Assembly (NCBI GenBank): GCA_000733355.1
Contig: JNVV01000002.1
Span: 607,626-671,625 of the forward strand
Source: Falciphora oryzae
Lineage: Eukaryota; Ascomycota; Sordariomycetes; Magnaporthales; Magnaporthaceae
Direction of reading: 5' to 3'
DNA: 64,000 bases
Within the stretch, counting starts at the first letter, position 1, and every line of letters starts with the position of its first letter. Shown here one piece after another: positions 51,394-62,900 of this stretch. Both the position numbers and the translations under genes were made by a program. Below the pieces are notes generated by a model. That model saw only the letters and a list, made by a program, of their open reading frames with translations, was not told the DNA's origin and did no database searches.

Positions 51394-52703
51394 GGGATTG
51401 GTGGTGATGATGGTTAGGGTTGCGTGTGGGTTTGTTAAATTAGGGCAAAAAATCACACGGGGTTTCTTTACAAAAAGAATCATGGGAACGAATTCATCGG
51501 TACGGAGTCCAGGATGCGGCTTTTTTTTCTTTCCTCGTAGGGCACTCATATCTAGCTTTAGTCTGAGAAAGACTTGATGCAAGGGTTTTTCCATGCTCCC
51601 TTTGCGGAGTTGGGGATATGATGAATGGCTCAGTATAATGAAGCACCGTCCCAGGGTTCTATTGTGCGTCCGTCAAGTCACCACCGTTTTGCCGATTGGT
51701 CCGCTTCTCGCGAGTGAGCCTTCTGGTTGCAAGGCCGTCGCTCGTCCAGCCATCATGCACTCTTAGTCGCCGACCACAAACGCGTTACCTGCCATCATGT
51801 CACTACCTAGCAGCTTTGTGTTGGTTAAAAGGCGTGGAAAAGAAAAACTATGGAGCGGTGAGGCCCTCGGGCTCTTCGCCCACGCCGACCCCCGCGTGTG
51901 ATGAAAATCCTGCCTTAGCCGTGATTCACGTCCACGTCGACAAACGCGTAGCCGCCTGCTCGCTGCGCAGCTAGACGGGCCGATGGCAAGCCAGGGCGGC
52001 GGCCATGGGTCGGCTGTTTTATCCTATTCTTGAATCCCGCGTAACTAAGCCGTGGAGGCTTTGCGCAGGACGTGCAGGCTCCAGGGGCACACAGAGCAGC
52101 AAGGATGGGGAACAGGCAGGAAAAGCATCGTTGCCGTGTTTTTTCCCCTTGCTTTGTTTCTCGAGGGGAGGCATACACCCCTGCCCGGCGGCTTCCGACC
52201 CCTCTCTGGCGCACTCACCGGCTTCTGTGGGCGGGTAGTTGGGCCAGCAAGGGGTCGAGGACGATGGATGATGCAAGTTCCTTTTTCTCCTCCCTTTCCC
52301 AGACCCTATCCGCCGGCTTTAACCCCGCATGAGCTGCGGAAACGTGATGGCTGCCCCGATACACATAGTTGCTACCTAACTTTTTTATCACAAAAAGTCG
52401 AGTCGCCTGCGGCTATCAACGGAAGAAACTTGGTCTTGGGAGGGGTGTTGGTGGCCTCTTGTCTTGCCTTTGACCCTCGGTGTCTTTGGGGGGAAATGCG
52501 CCATTTTGAAGCTCCACACCACCCACCCACCTCTTTGGGAGTGTCTGCCACACCGGCTTGTAGTGTGTAATATCGGCTTTTTTTTCTCCCTCTATTTCGT
52601 GCAAGACTATTATAGGCATATAATGTGAGGTGGAAGCAGACATGACCGCTGCAAAATCCAGGGGGAGAACGTATAGCGCGGATCCCGTCCAGTGCGGAGA
52701 AGC

Positions 52704-52727
52704 AAAAAAAAAAAAAAAAAAAAAAAA
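52704..52727 (+). repeat. A24 homopolymer
   Basis: Twenty-four consecutive A. It could be a polyadenylation-derived tail of a minus-strand-independent retrocopy, but no target-site duplication or coding body is seen beside it, so simple slippage is the simpler reading. Confidence 0.9.
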
Positions 52728-53766
52728 GTTGCTTATGAGTAGCTTCACGGTAGTCAGCATTGCAGTGCAGACAAGAGACTTATCGGACATAGTCCGGTAA
52801 TCACATACTCCTTGAGTACATGTGTTGGTCCCGACTCTACCTGAGCTACTTACGACCTCCTCCTCCAGTGCACACAAGACGCAACCATACAAGGTGATGT
52901 AGTGGATCTTGTTCATAGTCGAGTCCAATCGTCGGTCTATCACATCCAGCCCCTCCATCTTGCTGCTCTCAGTCGTCTTGTGACGGCTCGCCGACGTGCG
53001 GGTAAATACCTCTTTGATAGACTCTCGTCTGCGGCATCCATACTATTTCCCACGTCTACCCACCCATCCATCCATCATTGCGCTGGCCACAGGCGAGGGA
53101 CAGTCGCACGTGGTTCCATCGGCGCTTTCGTAACCATGGCGGACCTTGGCTGAAGGAGGTCCCGTGATACAAGTTCGAGCGGTTATGTCCTTCGTCACGG
53201 GGCCTAGTTTGCCGCTTGGGCAAAAGCGCAGGAGAAATACTGTTCGCCACGCGACCATTGAGGCTGTAAAGTAATGATTTGGGGTCATACAACGCCCACT
53301 GCGGCTCGGCGACCGATTCCGGCACCTTTGGAGGGCTGCCATCGAGCTACAGTTTGTTGTTTGTTTGTACTCCGTCGCCTACAGCCCTCACTATTTCTCT
53401 GTGGGATAGGCAGGGGCCGGAAACCGGTTCGGCAGAGATGGCTTGATGAACGCCTCCTCCAGCGCCCGATGGATGTGCCCAGTGACAAAAGGGGCTTGTT
53501 CTCGCCAGGCCCCGCGTGAGCACCCCAAGAGTAAGTTTGTCGTCTATTTTCCATCTTATGCAGCAGGCCGCGCCATGGATTCCCAGAAGAGAAATTACGT
53601 CTTTAAATAGTTCGCGACCGGTCGCCTCTCGGATGTCAAGCTGATCAGCATATGCACGAATATTTGTTTATAGAAGTCGCCCACGAGGGTTACCGATGCT
53701 GTTTCGTAAGATTTACAACTGCAATAAGCAGGGGGGAAGGAGGATGAAAAAGACAGACTGCAGTGG

Positions 53767-53847
53767 TACTTGTGCGGACTAAAAGCGTCTCGCACTCGAT
53801 CGGCCCTTTGGGGATAGAGTGCGAGACGCTTTTAGTCCGCACAAGTA
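53767..53847. repeat. Perfect 31-bp inverted repeat with 19-nt loop
   Basis: Left arm 53767-53797 (begins TACTTGTGCGGACTAAAAGC) is the exact reverse complement of right arm 53817-53847, with 19 nt between. A transcript from either strand would fold into a 31-bp hairpin. There is no T run after it as in a Pol III terminator, and no adjacent gene that it could terminate. Candidate small-RNA precursor, hairpin element or recent inverted duplication. Confidence 0.9.
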
Positions 53848-56800
53848 TCCGTTGCAGGAGTAAAGGAAGGCAAGGTACGAACGAAGCGCGGTGGCCGACA
53901 ACACTGAGCCTCGTGGTTCCAGCTGCGGCTGGACTGAGAAGGAGGCCGAGGGGTTGGGTCCAGACCCGAACGCGTGTGCGCTACTGCATCAAGTGCGGGG
54001 GAACCTGTTTATCCCCCTCACTTGCGTCTTACACCGTGTAAGTGACGGATGTGTTTTAGGTGCTTGTGCTCCGTGATTCGGCACCCGAGTGGAAAAGGTT
54101 GTGATGGAGGCTTGGTCTGATTTTGATTTGGTCATGCGACCGGCCGTGCGAGCGCCGATGGACGCTTCGGGAGGGAAAGCTGTGAACTGCGGCAGCCTGC
54201 AGGTGTTGCAGCTTTCGTCTACTCGCGTGAGCAGGCTGGGCTAGCGAACGGACAGTCGGTGGTGCTCATCGGGCAGCCATAGTCTAGAGATGAAGATGAG
54301 GCTCGGAAACGCGGGTTCCAGGAAATCTGACGTTACTGGAGGAATGAAAACCCAAAGGCAGAAAGGGGCGAGAAAAAACCTCATTGTATTCCCAAACAAG
54401 TAGGTCTAACCACTGATACAGTCGACGGGCTTACACACGTCCCACAGTCTGTCAACTTTGACCTCACGCGGCGTCTCCATCAATTTGGAGACTCAACCGT
54501 CTCGCCCCCTTTTTTTCTCGACAACGTTGTGCAGGATGTCAGCTAATGGATGCGGTGGCTAGGTGACAGGTTCGCCGGCACGAAAAGCTCATCATATCAC
54601 AGCAGACAATGCAGTGGTAGGGCTTTGTGTGGCGCATCCCAGCCACCACGCATTGTCCTCCGGGCGCTCCCCAAGAAGGATTGGAAGCCGGATACACGCC
54701 CGGAAGCCCTCGAGCCCGGGAGATCACTGCTGCCGCCGGCGTCGCTGCTATGCCTCATGCATGCCGGCGGGGCGCGAAGTGACAGCTCGCGCCAGGTTCT
54801 CGGGCTTTCTGGAAGATCTTCTGTTCTAGTATGGACGGATATCCCGCCGCTCCATTCGTACCTGATGGCCGCTGGATCTTGCCTTTCAAGTCACTGCCGG
54901 ATGGGACGTCAAGCCCGCCGGTTACATGGTGGGTGCCGGCCGTCAATCCTCACAAACACGTTCAAAAAAGACGGGATCCAGACGGGGTTGTTGGCTCGCG
55001 CGGGCTCAGGAAAATAAACAAGCGATGTACCCACCCACTCGGCTGCGTGGGGGTGTGGTTGTCGCATATGCAAACGCAAATCAGGGCCGAAGTCGCGCGA
55101 GGAGCAGAATAAAAGAATCGAGAATTACAGCTATTGGAATTGGGTCAGTCGACTTTTTCTGATGGAAGCTTCATGTGTGTTCAATGGAATCCACTCTGAT
55201 CTGGTTCACGTGCACCTCCATCAGTAGGGGTTTCCAGGGGTTGCTCGAGCATATACACGCGCTAAGCGTAGGCCCGACGGCAGCAGTAGCTGGTACCACC
55301 CCACCTGGATCGGTAATCAAATGGCGTCAATATTTTTTTGACGCGTTCCTCGGCGAACCACATGCTCGCAAGGATTTTCTTTGTATTTTCTCCTTATGCA
55401 TCGTCCCAATGGATGCTCTCCATGCCGACATGGGCTAGTATTTTGCTAAGCGTATATCGACATCCCCGGCGGTCAAATCCGGATTCCAGAATGGCGAGGG
55501 CGAACTGCTCGTCAAGTCTTTTTGTCCGGCTGGTTTCTCATTCATTGCCTAGCTCGCCTTGGACAAGGCCACGAGAAACTTTGCCTCCGTTCCTGAGCCG
55601 TTCTCGGCCATCCCCACCTAGTCCAACAGCCATCCATCGTCCTTCATCCCTCTAGCAATACTATTCCTTCTAGCCTCTGGTTTTGTTTCGGCGTCTCCAT
55701 CCTTGTACATCCCATACTAGCGAGCGAAGTGGCTCACTCGTTGAGAGGCTCTGCAAAGGCCGCCTCCCCGCCCCATACCCCTTCTCAGTCCCCGCTAGTT
55801 GGGCTCATTTTCCGAGCAGGCCTCCCCGAGGATCTGGCCAACACCTCCGCCTTCTCCAAGGCCGCCCCCTCTTCTCGCAATGGAGCCCGACTCTCACTCC
55901 CGCTTTTTTTTTCTTCTTTTTTTTTCTTTCTTTTTCTGGAGATGACGACACGGCTGCTAACACTGCTACTACGTAGCCGTCGGGCACAACGCCGTGGCCG
56001 TTAGTCTTGTGCCAGCAGCCCTCGTGCTTCCCCTCCCATTTCTCTGCTCCACTTCGGCTTTGGACGACGGCCAATGTGACCACTCATTGCGTCCGTCCGA
56101 GCCTGCGTTGGGGGTACCAAATGAAGACCACTTGGTACTAGCAACTTAGTACCTGGTCGGTACAGCGAAACCCGCTTGCCCCCGGGGGCTTTCCATTATG
56201 TACATGTTGTTCCCTCTCACGATGGTCTTGCATGTGCTGGCTTCGTCTTACCAGCCGCCCCATAATCTCCCTTTTGCCCTCTCTCGCTCTTCTCCGTCTT
56301 CATCTGCCGTTAGGCCACTTATATACAGCAGCGGCCGACCCCCATACGGCCCGTCCTCTCCACCCCACAAAGTGTATCCGCATCCCACCCACACTCCGCT
56401 CTGCTCTGCGCCCCGGACCCAGTTCTGCTCGTTCCTTCTTGCCCTGGGCGCTTGGAGGCAGCCCATCCGTGACTGGGGACGCCCCGCTACGTTGTCGGGC
56501 GTTGGGGCGGAGGGCCTTGGTCGAGAGCGCCGGCCTCGGCTTTCCGATTCCGGAACAGTGCCGGACCCCTTGGGCTGTTAAACCGGGGCAGGCCCATCCT
56601 AGTGAGCACGTCACCCTTCTCTCGTCATCTCTTCTTTCGAGTTTCTAGTCATAACTCTGTTTTCTTCTCTCTTCCTTTCCCTCTTTATAGGGCAAACGAA
56701 AACCCATTAGTTCGTCCGAAATTTCTGGACGGAGAAATCTAGGGAACCCGTGCCCCCATTACGCCGCTGCTGGCTTTGACTCGGACTGTCCGCCTGTGAC

Positions 56801-56956
56801 CGGAATTATATGCATAATTTGTTTTGATCCACGGCTTACACACCAATCACTAGGAGGCATTGTTTCTTCTTTTTTTTCCCCCGTGGTTTAGGGCATTTTC
56901 TTTTCCCCTAACACGTTTTCCGCCTGTGGCCTCAACTTATACCCCGGCCCCTGCAT

Positions 56957-59120
56957 ATGTCGTCCAATCTTTGGGCGCGGGCGGCCAGGCCCTTCCGCCG
57001 AGCCGTGATCGGCGGTAGGCCGACCTTCGGAGCCGCCCGGCCGAGGCGGCACGTCTCCAACGGTGGAAATGGCACGGCACCGACCACGACCACTGCCGCC
57101 ACAGCTTCAACATCATGGACGAGCCAGCGGGTTCTCGCTGTTGCCATCGCCGCCGGGCTTACCGGATGGGGCGCCTCTACCTTGTCCCCGCATCTGTTTC
57201 CCCAGGCTAGCAGACCCATCCTGCTTGACGACAGATTCCCGACGCCGCGGTACGCGAGCTTGCCTGTGATGGAGCTGGTATGTTTCATCCGCCGTCTGCG
57301 CAACACGCCCACGGAGTTTTCCTGCTTTGGATCATACTTCAGCGACTCACAGTCAAAATATAGGCCATACAGGAGATCCAACGTGAAATAGGAATTGATG
57401 ACATAATCTCGACGGATCCCGACGACCTCCATGCTCACGGGTATTCGGAGTGGTCTTCCACCAACCCCGAAGGTCTCCCGGTGGCCGTGGCTTACCCGCG
57501 GAGTACGGAGCACGTGTCGGCGATTGCGCGCATCTGCCACCAGCACCGGGTGCCCCTCATCCCCTACTCGGGCGGATCGAGCCTAGAAGGCAACTTCTCG
57601 GCTCCCTACGGTGGCATCAGCGTCGATTTCGCCTATATGGACAAGATTGTTCAGTTCAACAAGGCCGACATGGACGTAGTGGTGCAGCCGAGCATCGGGT
57701 GGCAGGACCTCAACGCACAACTGCTCAAGATGGACGCGGGGCTTTTCTTCCCAATCGACCCGGGGCCGAGCGCCAAGATTGGCGGAATGATTGGGACCAA
57801 CTGCTCGGGCACCAACGCGGTCAAGTATGGCACGATGAAGGACTGGGTCATTAACCTGACCGTTGTGCTGGCCGATGGCACTGTCATCAAGACTAGGCGC
57901 CGCCCGCGAAAGTCCTCGGCAGGCTACAACCTCAATGGCCTTTTCGTAGGCTCTGAGGGCACGCTGGGCTTGGTAACCGAGGGTCGGTAGCCCCGTTCCC
58001 TTTTATCCCACACTGCGAAAAAAAAAGCGATAGTAGTCGATACTGACAAACCAACAGCGACGCTCAAGCTCGCCGTCATCCCCGAAGATTACTCGGTGGC
58101 AGTGGTAACGTTCCCTTCGATCCGCCACGCGGCGGCGACAGCGGCCGGCGTGATGCAGGCAGGGATCCCGGTGGCAGCCATGGAGATCATGGACGACGTG
58201 CAGATGAAGGTCGTCAACATGAGCGGGGCGACGGCGCCCAGGAAATGGGAAGAGACGCCGACGCTGTTCTTCAAGTTCGCAGGAACTAAGGCTGGGGTCA
58301 AGGAGAACATCGGTATGGTGCAAAAGATTGCAAAGGCCAACGGGGGCGGCCAATTTGAGTTCGCCAAGGACGCAGAGGAACAGAAGGTGTTGTGGTCGGC
58401 GCGCAAGGAGTCGCTCTGGTCCATGCTCGCCCTTCGCCAGGGCGGCGAAGACGTCTGTAAGTGCAAACATAAGGCCTAGCTGATACAAGGGGACTCAAAA
58501 ACTGACAAGCTCGTCCTCCGTGCCTACTTACAGTCAGCACAGACGTGGCGGTCCCTTTCAGCCGTCTGGCGGACCTGATTGAAGTCAGCAAGAAGGAGAT
58601 GGACGATCTCGGACTTTTCGCCAGTATCCTAGGCCACATCGGCGACGGCAACTTCCACGAAAGCATTCTCTACAACCGACAGGACCCGGAGGAGCGGGCA
58701 AAGGTGGAGAAGTGCGTCAAGAACATGGTCAAGCGGGCGCTGGAGATGGAGGGCACCTGCACAGGCGAACACTCCATCGGCTGGGGCAAGAAGGAGTCTC
58801 TGCTGTGGGAGGTTGGACCCGACACGCTCGGCGTCATGGTATGTTTGCTTTTGTCCTGGGCTTCAAGTTTTGATATGGCTTCCGACTCCCACATTTGCTC
58901 CATGTGGCGAAGATATCCATCAGCTAACACGGCTTCCTTCCCTCTCATCCAGAAAGCGATCAAATCTGCCATAGACCCGAACTGGATTATGTGAGTGCCG
59001 ACTCCAAGCATGCTAACGCCATCTTATCCCCTCGGCCCTTGAATGTTTGCTGATGTGACAACATCGCCAACCCTCAGGAACCCTGGGAAGATCTTCGACC
59101 GGCAGGGTCTTGGAAAATGA
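56957..59120 (+). CDS. dld1: D-lactate dehydrogenase (cytochrome), mitochondrial FAD enzyme
   Basis: Exons 56957..57277, 57364..57982, 58058..58456, 58534..58838, 58953..58990 and 59078..59120; 574 residues. A mitochondrial presequence is followed by a membrane segment (VLAVAIAAGLTGWGA, about 59-73). The FAD_binding_4 domain has PVAVAYPRSTEHVSAIARI, PLIPYSGGSSLEGNF, GLFFPIDPGPSAKIGGMIGT and GSEGTLGLVTEATLKL. The C-terminal FAD-oxidase domain has DVAVPFSRLADLI, LGHIGDGNFHESILY and GEHSIGWGKKESLL, and ends IMNPGKIFDRQGLGK. The second donor (GAG G|GTCGGT) is weak, but only this junction restores the conserved VTEATLKL. Role: oxidises D-lactate to pyruvate and passes electrons to cytochrome c at the inner membrane. 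Confidence 0.95.
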
Positions 59121-59944
59121 GATTCCTTCCATTGGAGGAGCCTGTCTAGCTATTTTAGTCACCCGTTAGCATCAAAAGCACGAGGTCAAGGTAGGGTCAG
59201 CGAGCAGCACTAAAAAATATTTTTACGGACTCGGGATAACCTCACGCGAACGGCCACCCACATGGCATGAGTCTTCACCGTTTGCTCGCCACAACGTGCA
59301 CCCGCCAATCACCTGGTCGCCACTCGCGTGTGCGTCAAGCAGCATGATAGGACTGATTTGAAAACTTCGGACAGCTGCAGAACCCAACAAAATACGTGCT
59401 GAAGTGGGTTCCCAGGTGCATTGTCGTAGGTATCAAGCCCGCGCGGTTGTTTCTTCAAAATTGACAACCACTCTAGCCCTCTCAAGCTGCCACAAACAGA
59501 AAAGTGCAGAGGCCGCAGTCTTTTCCTCGGGACGCCTGCCATTTCCATATCAACTGGATGACAAAAAAAATATTTGGCCTGAACGAGAAGCCGCTCACCC
59601 TCGCTCCTGCCATTTTTATCTGGGCCTTTTCCTCCTCCAAAAGTTGTCGTGTCATCTGCACCCTCCCTCACCACCCGCTCAACTCGCAGACAAACGATTG
59701 ACGTTGTTCAAGTGTTTGCAAACCTCTACACTTCCTACCCGAACGTAACCTCATACCCTCTACCTCGACCTCTCGCCTCACGCACCCATTGGCATGCAAT
59801 TGTCGCTGTGTGCCAGAGGTCGCGCCTGCAGTTTCTGCCTGGTCCGGATGGCAAAAGTCCAGCACTCAACGTCGTAGCTACCGCGTCGTGGCAGCTTGCT
59901 CACTCATCCTCAACTCCCGTCCTGGAAACAGAGCCCCATGCACC
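59121..59944. other. Intergenic region, dld1 / RdRP gene
   Basis: 824 nt holding the dld1 3' UTR and the RdRP promoter. The last ~150 nt are CT-rich leader. No other gene. Confidence 0.5.
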
Positions 59945-62900
59945 ATGACCTCCAACGATATCGAGCGTCACCTTGGCCCTGCGGCCAGTGGGCGGCACAG
60001 TCGAGCTTCCCAGTCCCCATTGGCCCTCACACCTCTCCCATCCCCCACGGACTCTCCTTCTAGCCGGGCATCGCCTGTCCTCTCACTACGGTCTTCACAA
60101 GGTGGCAGCGCTTCAGTGCCTCAGACACCCTACAGCCAGGCCGACCCGGGTTGGAGGACCCCGTCTGTCCCGCCCACGCCTCGCCATGTGAACCCTCACA
60201 TCCTGGGCGGCAGGTCCGATCTGGGCTCTGGCCCTTCGAGACAGCCCGCCCCCCCGGGCGCGCGCAACGGACCGCCACCGCCCCGTCGCTCCGCCAACGC
60301 GCAGCTCTGCCCGCCACCCGAGAACTGGAGGCTGTACTCCTCTATGTCCATCAACTTGATCAGGCTGCCTCTTGATATCACGACCTGGGACATCTGGCGT
60401 GCGATGGAGTCACGCGCAACCCTCATCATGATCGACATCACTGAGAGGAGGGACTGTTGCAGGGCACGGGTGAAAATGGAGCCGCCCGACCTCGGAAATC
60501 TGCCTTGGACCGATGATGGCTTGCTGGAGATCCCCCTCGGCAGGGGAAACGTCTTCGCCGCCAGGGTTGAGATCGATCCCTACGGCTTTTACGCAGGAGA
60601 ATCCATTCCCAGCCCGCTCAACCGCGCGGTGCCTGGCGAAGTCAAGCTCACCCCCGCGGCCATCAGGTTCGGAGTCATGATTGCCAAGACCAAAATGATG
60701 ATCCGGGGAGCGATCAGGCCTCTGCCTGCCGGAAACCCCTTCAAACTTGTGGTTGCTTTCAAGCGTCGACGCATCACGCTTCAGTTCTCTGTTGCTCTAC
60801 ACGAGAAGAAGGGGACGGCGACCCTCCGGCGTGTCCACGAATACAAGGTCGACATACGCTTCAACGAGCTCAGCAAACTCTTGCGTGTCGACCAGGAAAC
60901 CGGCACGTGCAGTCTCATCATTCCCCTCGAGTGTCCGCCCGTTTTCTACCGCGAGGTTGAGAACAAGCATGACACGCATACCGAGGAGCGCAGGCTGTGG
61001 ACCGAGAACGACACGTGGTGGCGTCAGTGCAACATCATGGATGATCCGAGGCTGATGAAGGACACTCCTCTCAGCCTCAACGAGGAGCATCGCCAGGTCA
61101 TCGACCTTGGCCGCTGGACCACGTACTGCATCGAGCTTCCCAAGGAGCAATGGGATCTCGTCGAGGGCTATCTAGGTGACTTCAACATCCAGACGCAGGC
61201 CGAGGCCGATTTCCAGTTCTCAGCACCAGAGGATGACCCGGTCGTCATGTGGAAGTATCTCGACAGGCCGGCCGACCTTGACCAAGGCGGGCATATGCTC
61301 GAGATTCTTAGTGACTCGGAGCGCATTAGTCTTCCTTGGGAGGTCCGGTACCAGCTTGAAGTCTGTATATCTCGGCGTCATCTCCTGGAGTCCAGCATCA
61401 CGGTGGAGTTCCTCCAAGAGCTGTCGAAGATGAGAGCTCGCGAGGCCAGAATAGTACTCGAGTATCCCATCGACCGCCGTGTCAAGTTCTACGACCCAAT
61501 GAGGCTGCTGCAGGAGGCCCGAGAAGCCAGATACGCCCCAGACGTGCACCCTGAGCTGCTCCCGGAGTATTGCATGATGATGCGCAAAGCCATCGTCACG
61601 CCCTCGACCGTCTACCTCAACTCGCCCACTGTCGAGACCACGAACCGTGTTCTGCGACACTACTACGACCTCCGCGATCGGTTCATGCGGGTCCAATTCA
61701 CCGATGAGCTGCCCCGTGGTCGTATCAACGCCACGCAGGACCAGCGCGTGAACGACGAGCTCTATACTCGCGTCTACCGGGTTCTGAAGAACGGCATCTT
61801 TATTGGAGACCGCCACTACCAGTTCTTGGCCTTTGGCAACTCGCAGATGCGGGAGAGCAGCGCGTACTTCTTTGCTGCCGTCGGCGATGTCACCTGTGAC
61901 AGCATCCGAGCCTGGATGGGCAACTTCAGCCACATCCGCAATGTCGGCAAGTATGCGGCTCGGCTTGGGCAGTGCTTCTCTACCACTCGCAACATTGACG
62001 GCACCTCGCTGCCGTGGATCAAGGCGATTCCGGATATTGAAACCAACGGTTACTGCTTCTCTGACGGTGTCGGCAAGATCTCCAAACTGTGGTCGACCGT
62101 CATCGCCTCGCAGCTCAAGCTGAACACGTGCCCCTCGGCCTTCCAGTTCAGGATGGGCGGCCGCAAGGGTATTCTCACCGTGTGGCCTGACCTCAAGGGC
62201 TTGGAGATTCATGTTCGGCCCTCGCAGGAGAAATTCCAGACAGAGCACAGCCGCCTCGAGGTCATCCGGTGGTCCCAGCACTCTGTCGCCACGCTCAATC
62301 GCCAGACCATCCCCATTCTATCCGCTCTAGGAATCGAGGACCACGTGTTTCAGGAGATGCTTGCGGACCAGCTGGCAAACTACGACAGGGCAATGGAGGA
62401 TCCTGTCGCGGCAGTGTCGTTGCTGCGGCTCTACGTAGATGAGAACCAGATGACGTACACGCTGGCGCAGCTGATCATGGCCGGACTCATGAAGTCCCGG
62501 GAGCCGTTTGTGTGGACGATGATGCGGCTCTGGCGAACATGGTCGATAAAATCTCTGAAGGAAAAGGCCCGCATAGTCGTTGAGAAGGGCGCGTTCGTTC
62601 TGGGCTGCGTCGACGAGACGGGCAAGCTCCGTGGACACTACGCGCACGTCAAGACCGGCCCCAACCAGCGACCCCGGCTCAACCACTCGGTGCTCCCACA
62701 GATCTTCCTGCAAGTCCCAGACGGCCCGAACGGAATCTACAAGGTAATCACCGGCACCTGCGTCGTTGGGCGCAACCCCTCACTCCACCCAGGAGACCTC
62801 CGCGTCGTCGAGGCGGTTGATGTGCCCGAGCTTCGACATCTCAGGGATGTAGTCGTGTTCCCCAAAACCGGCGACAGGGACATCCCCAGCATGTGTTCAG

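Larger units (their letters stand above)
51394..56956. other. 5.5-kb gene-poor stretch
   Basis: No protein-coding gene could be supported on either strand: the longest open stretches lack coding character and have no splice partners. It contains the rps4 3' UTR, an A24 run (52704-52727), the inverted repeat at 53767-53847, T tracts near 55907-55935, and a CT-rich stretch before the DLD1 gene (about 56600-56950). A non-coding RNA gene is possible but not demonstrable from sequence. Confidence 0.45.

Noticed and set aside
54550..55017. Open + strand frame of 155 codons in the gene-free stretch
   Set aside because: Composition is not coding-like, no similarity recognised, no promoter or splice context.
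61220..62281. Open frame (353 codons) antisense to the RdRP gene
   Set aside because: Shadow of the sense RdRP core, which carries all conserved motifs.
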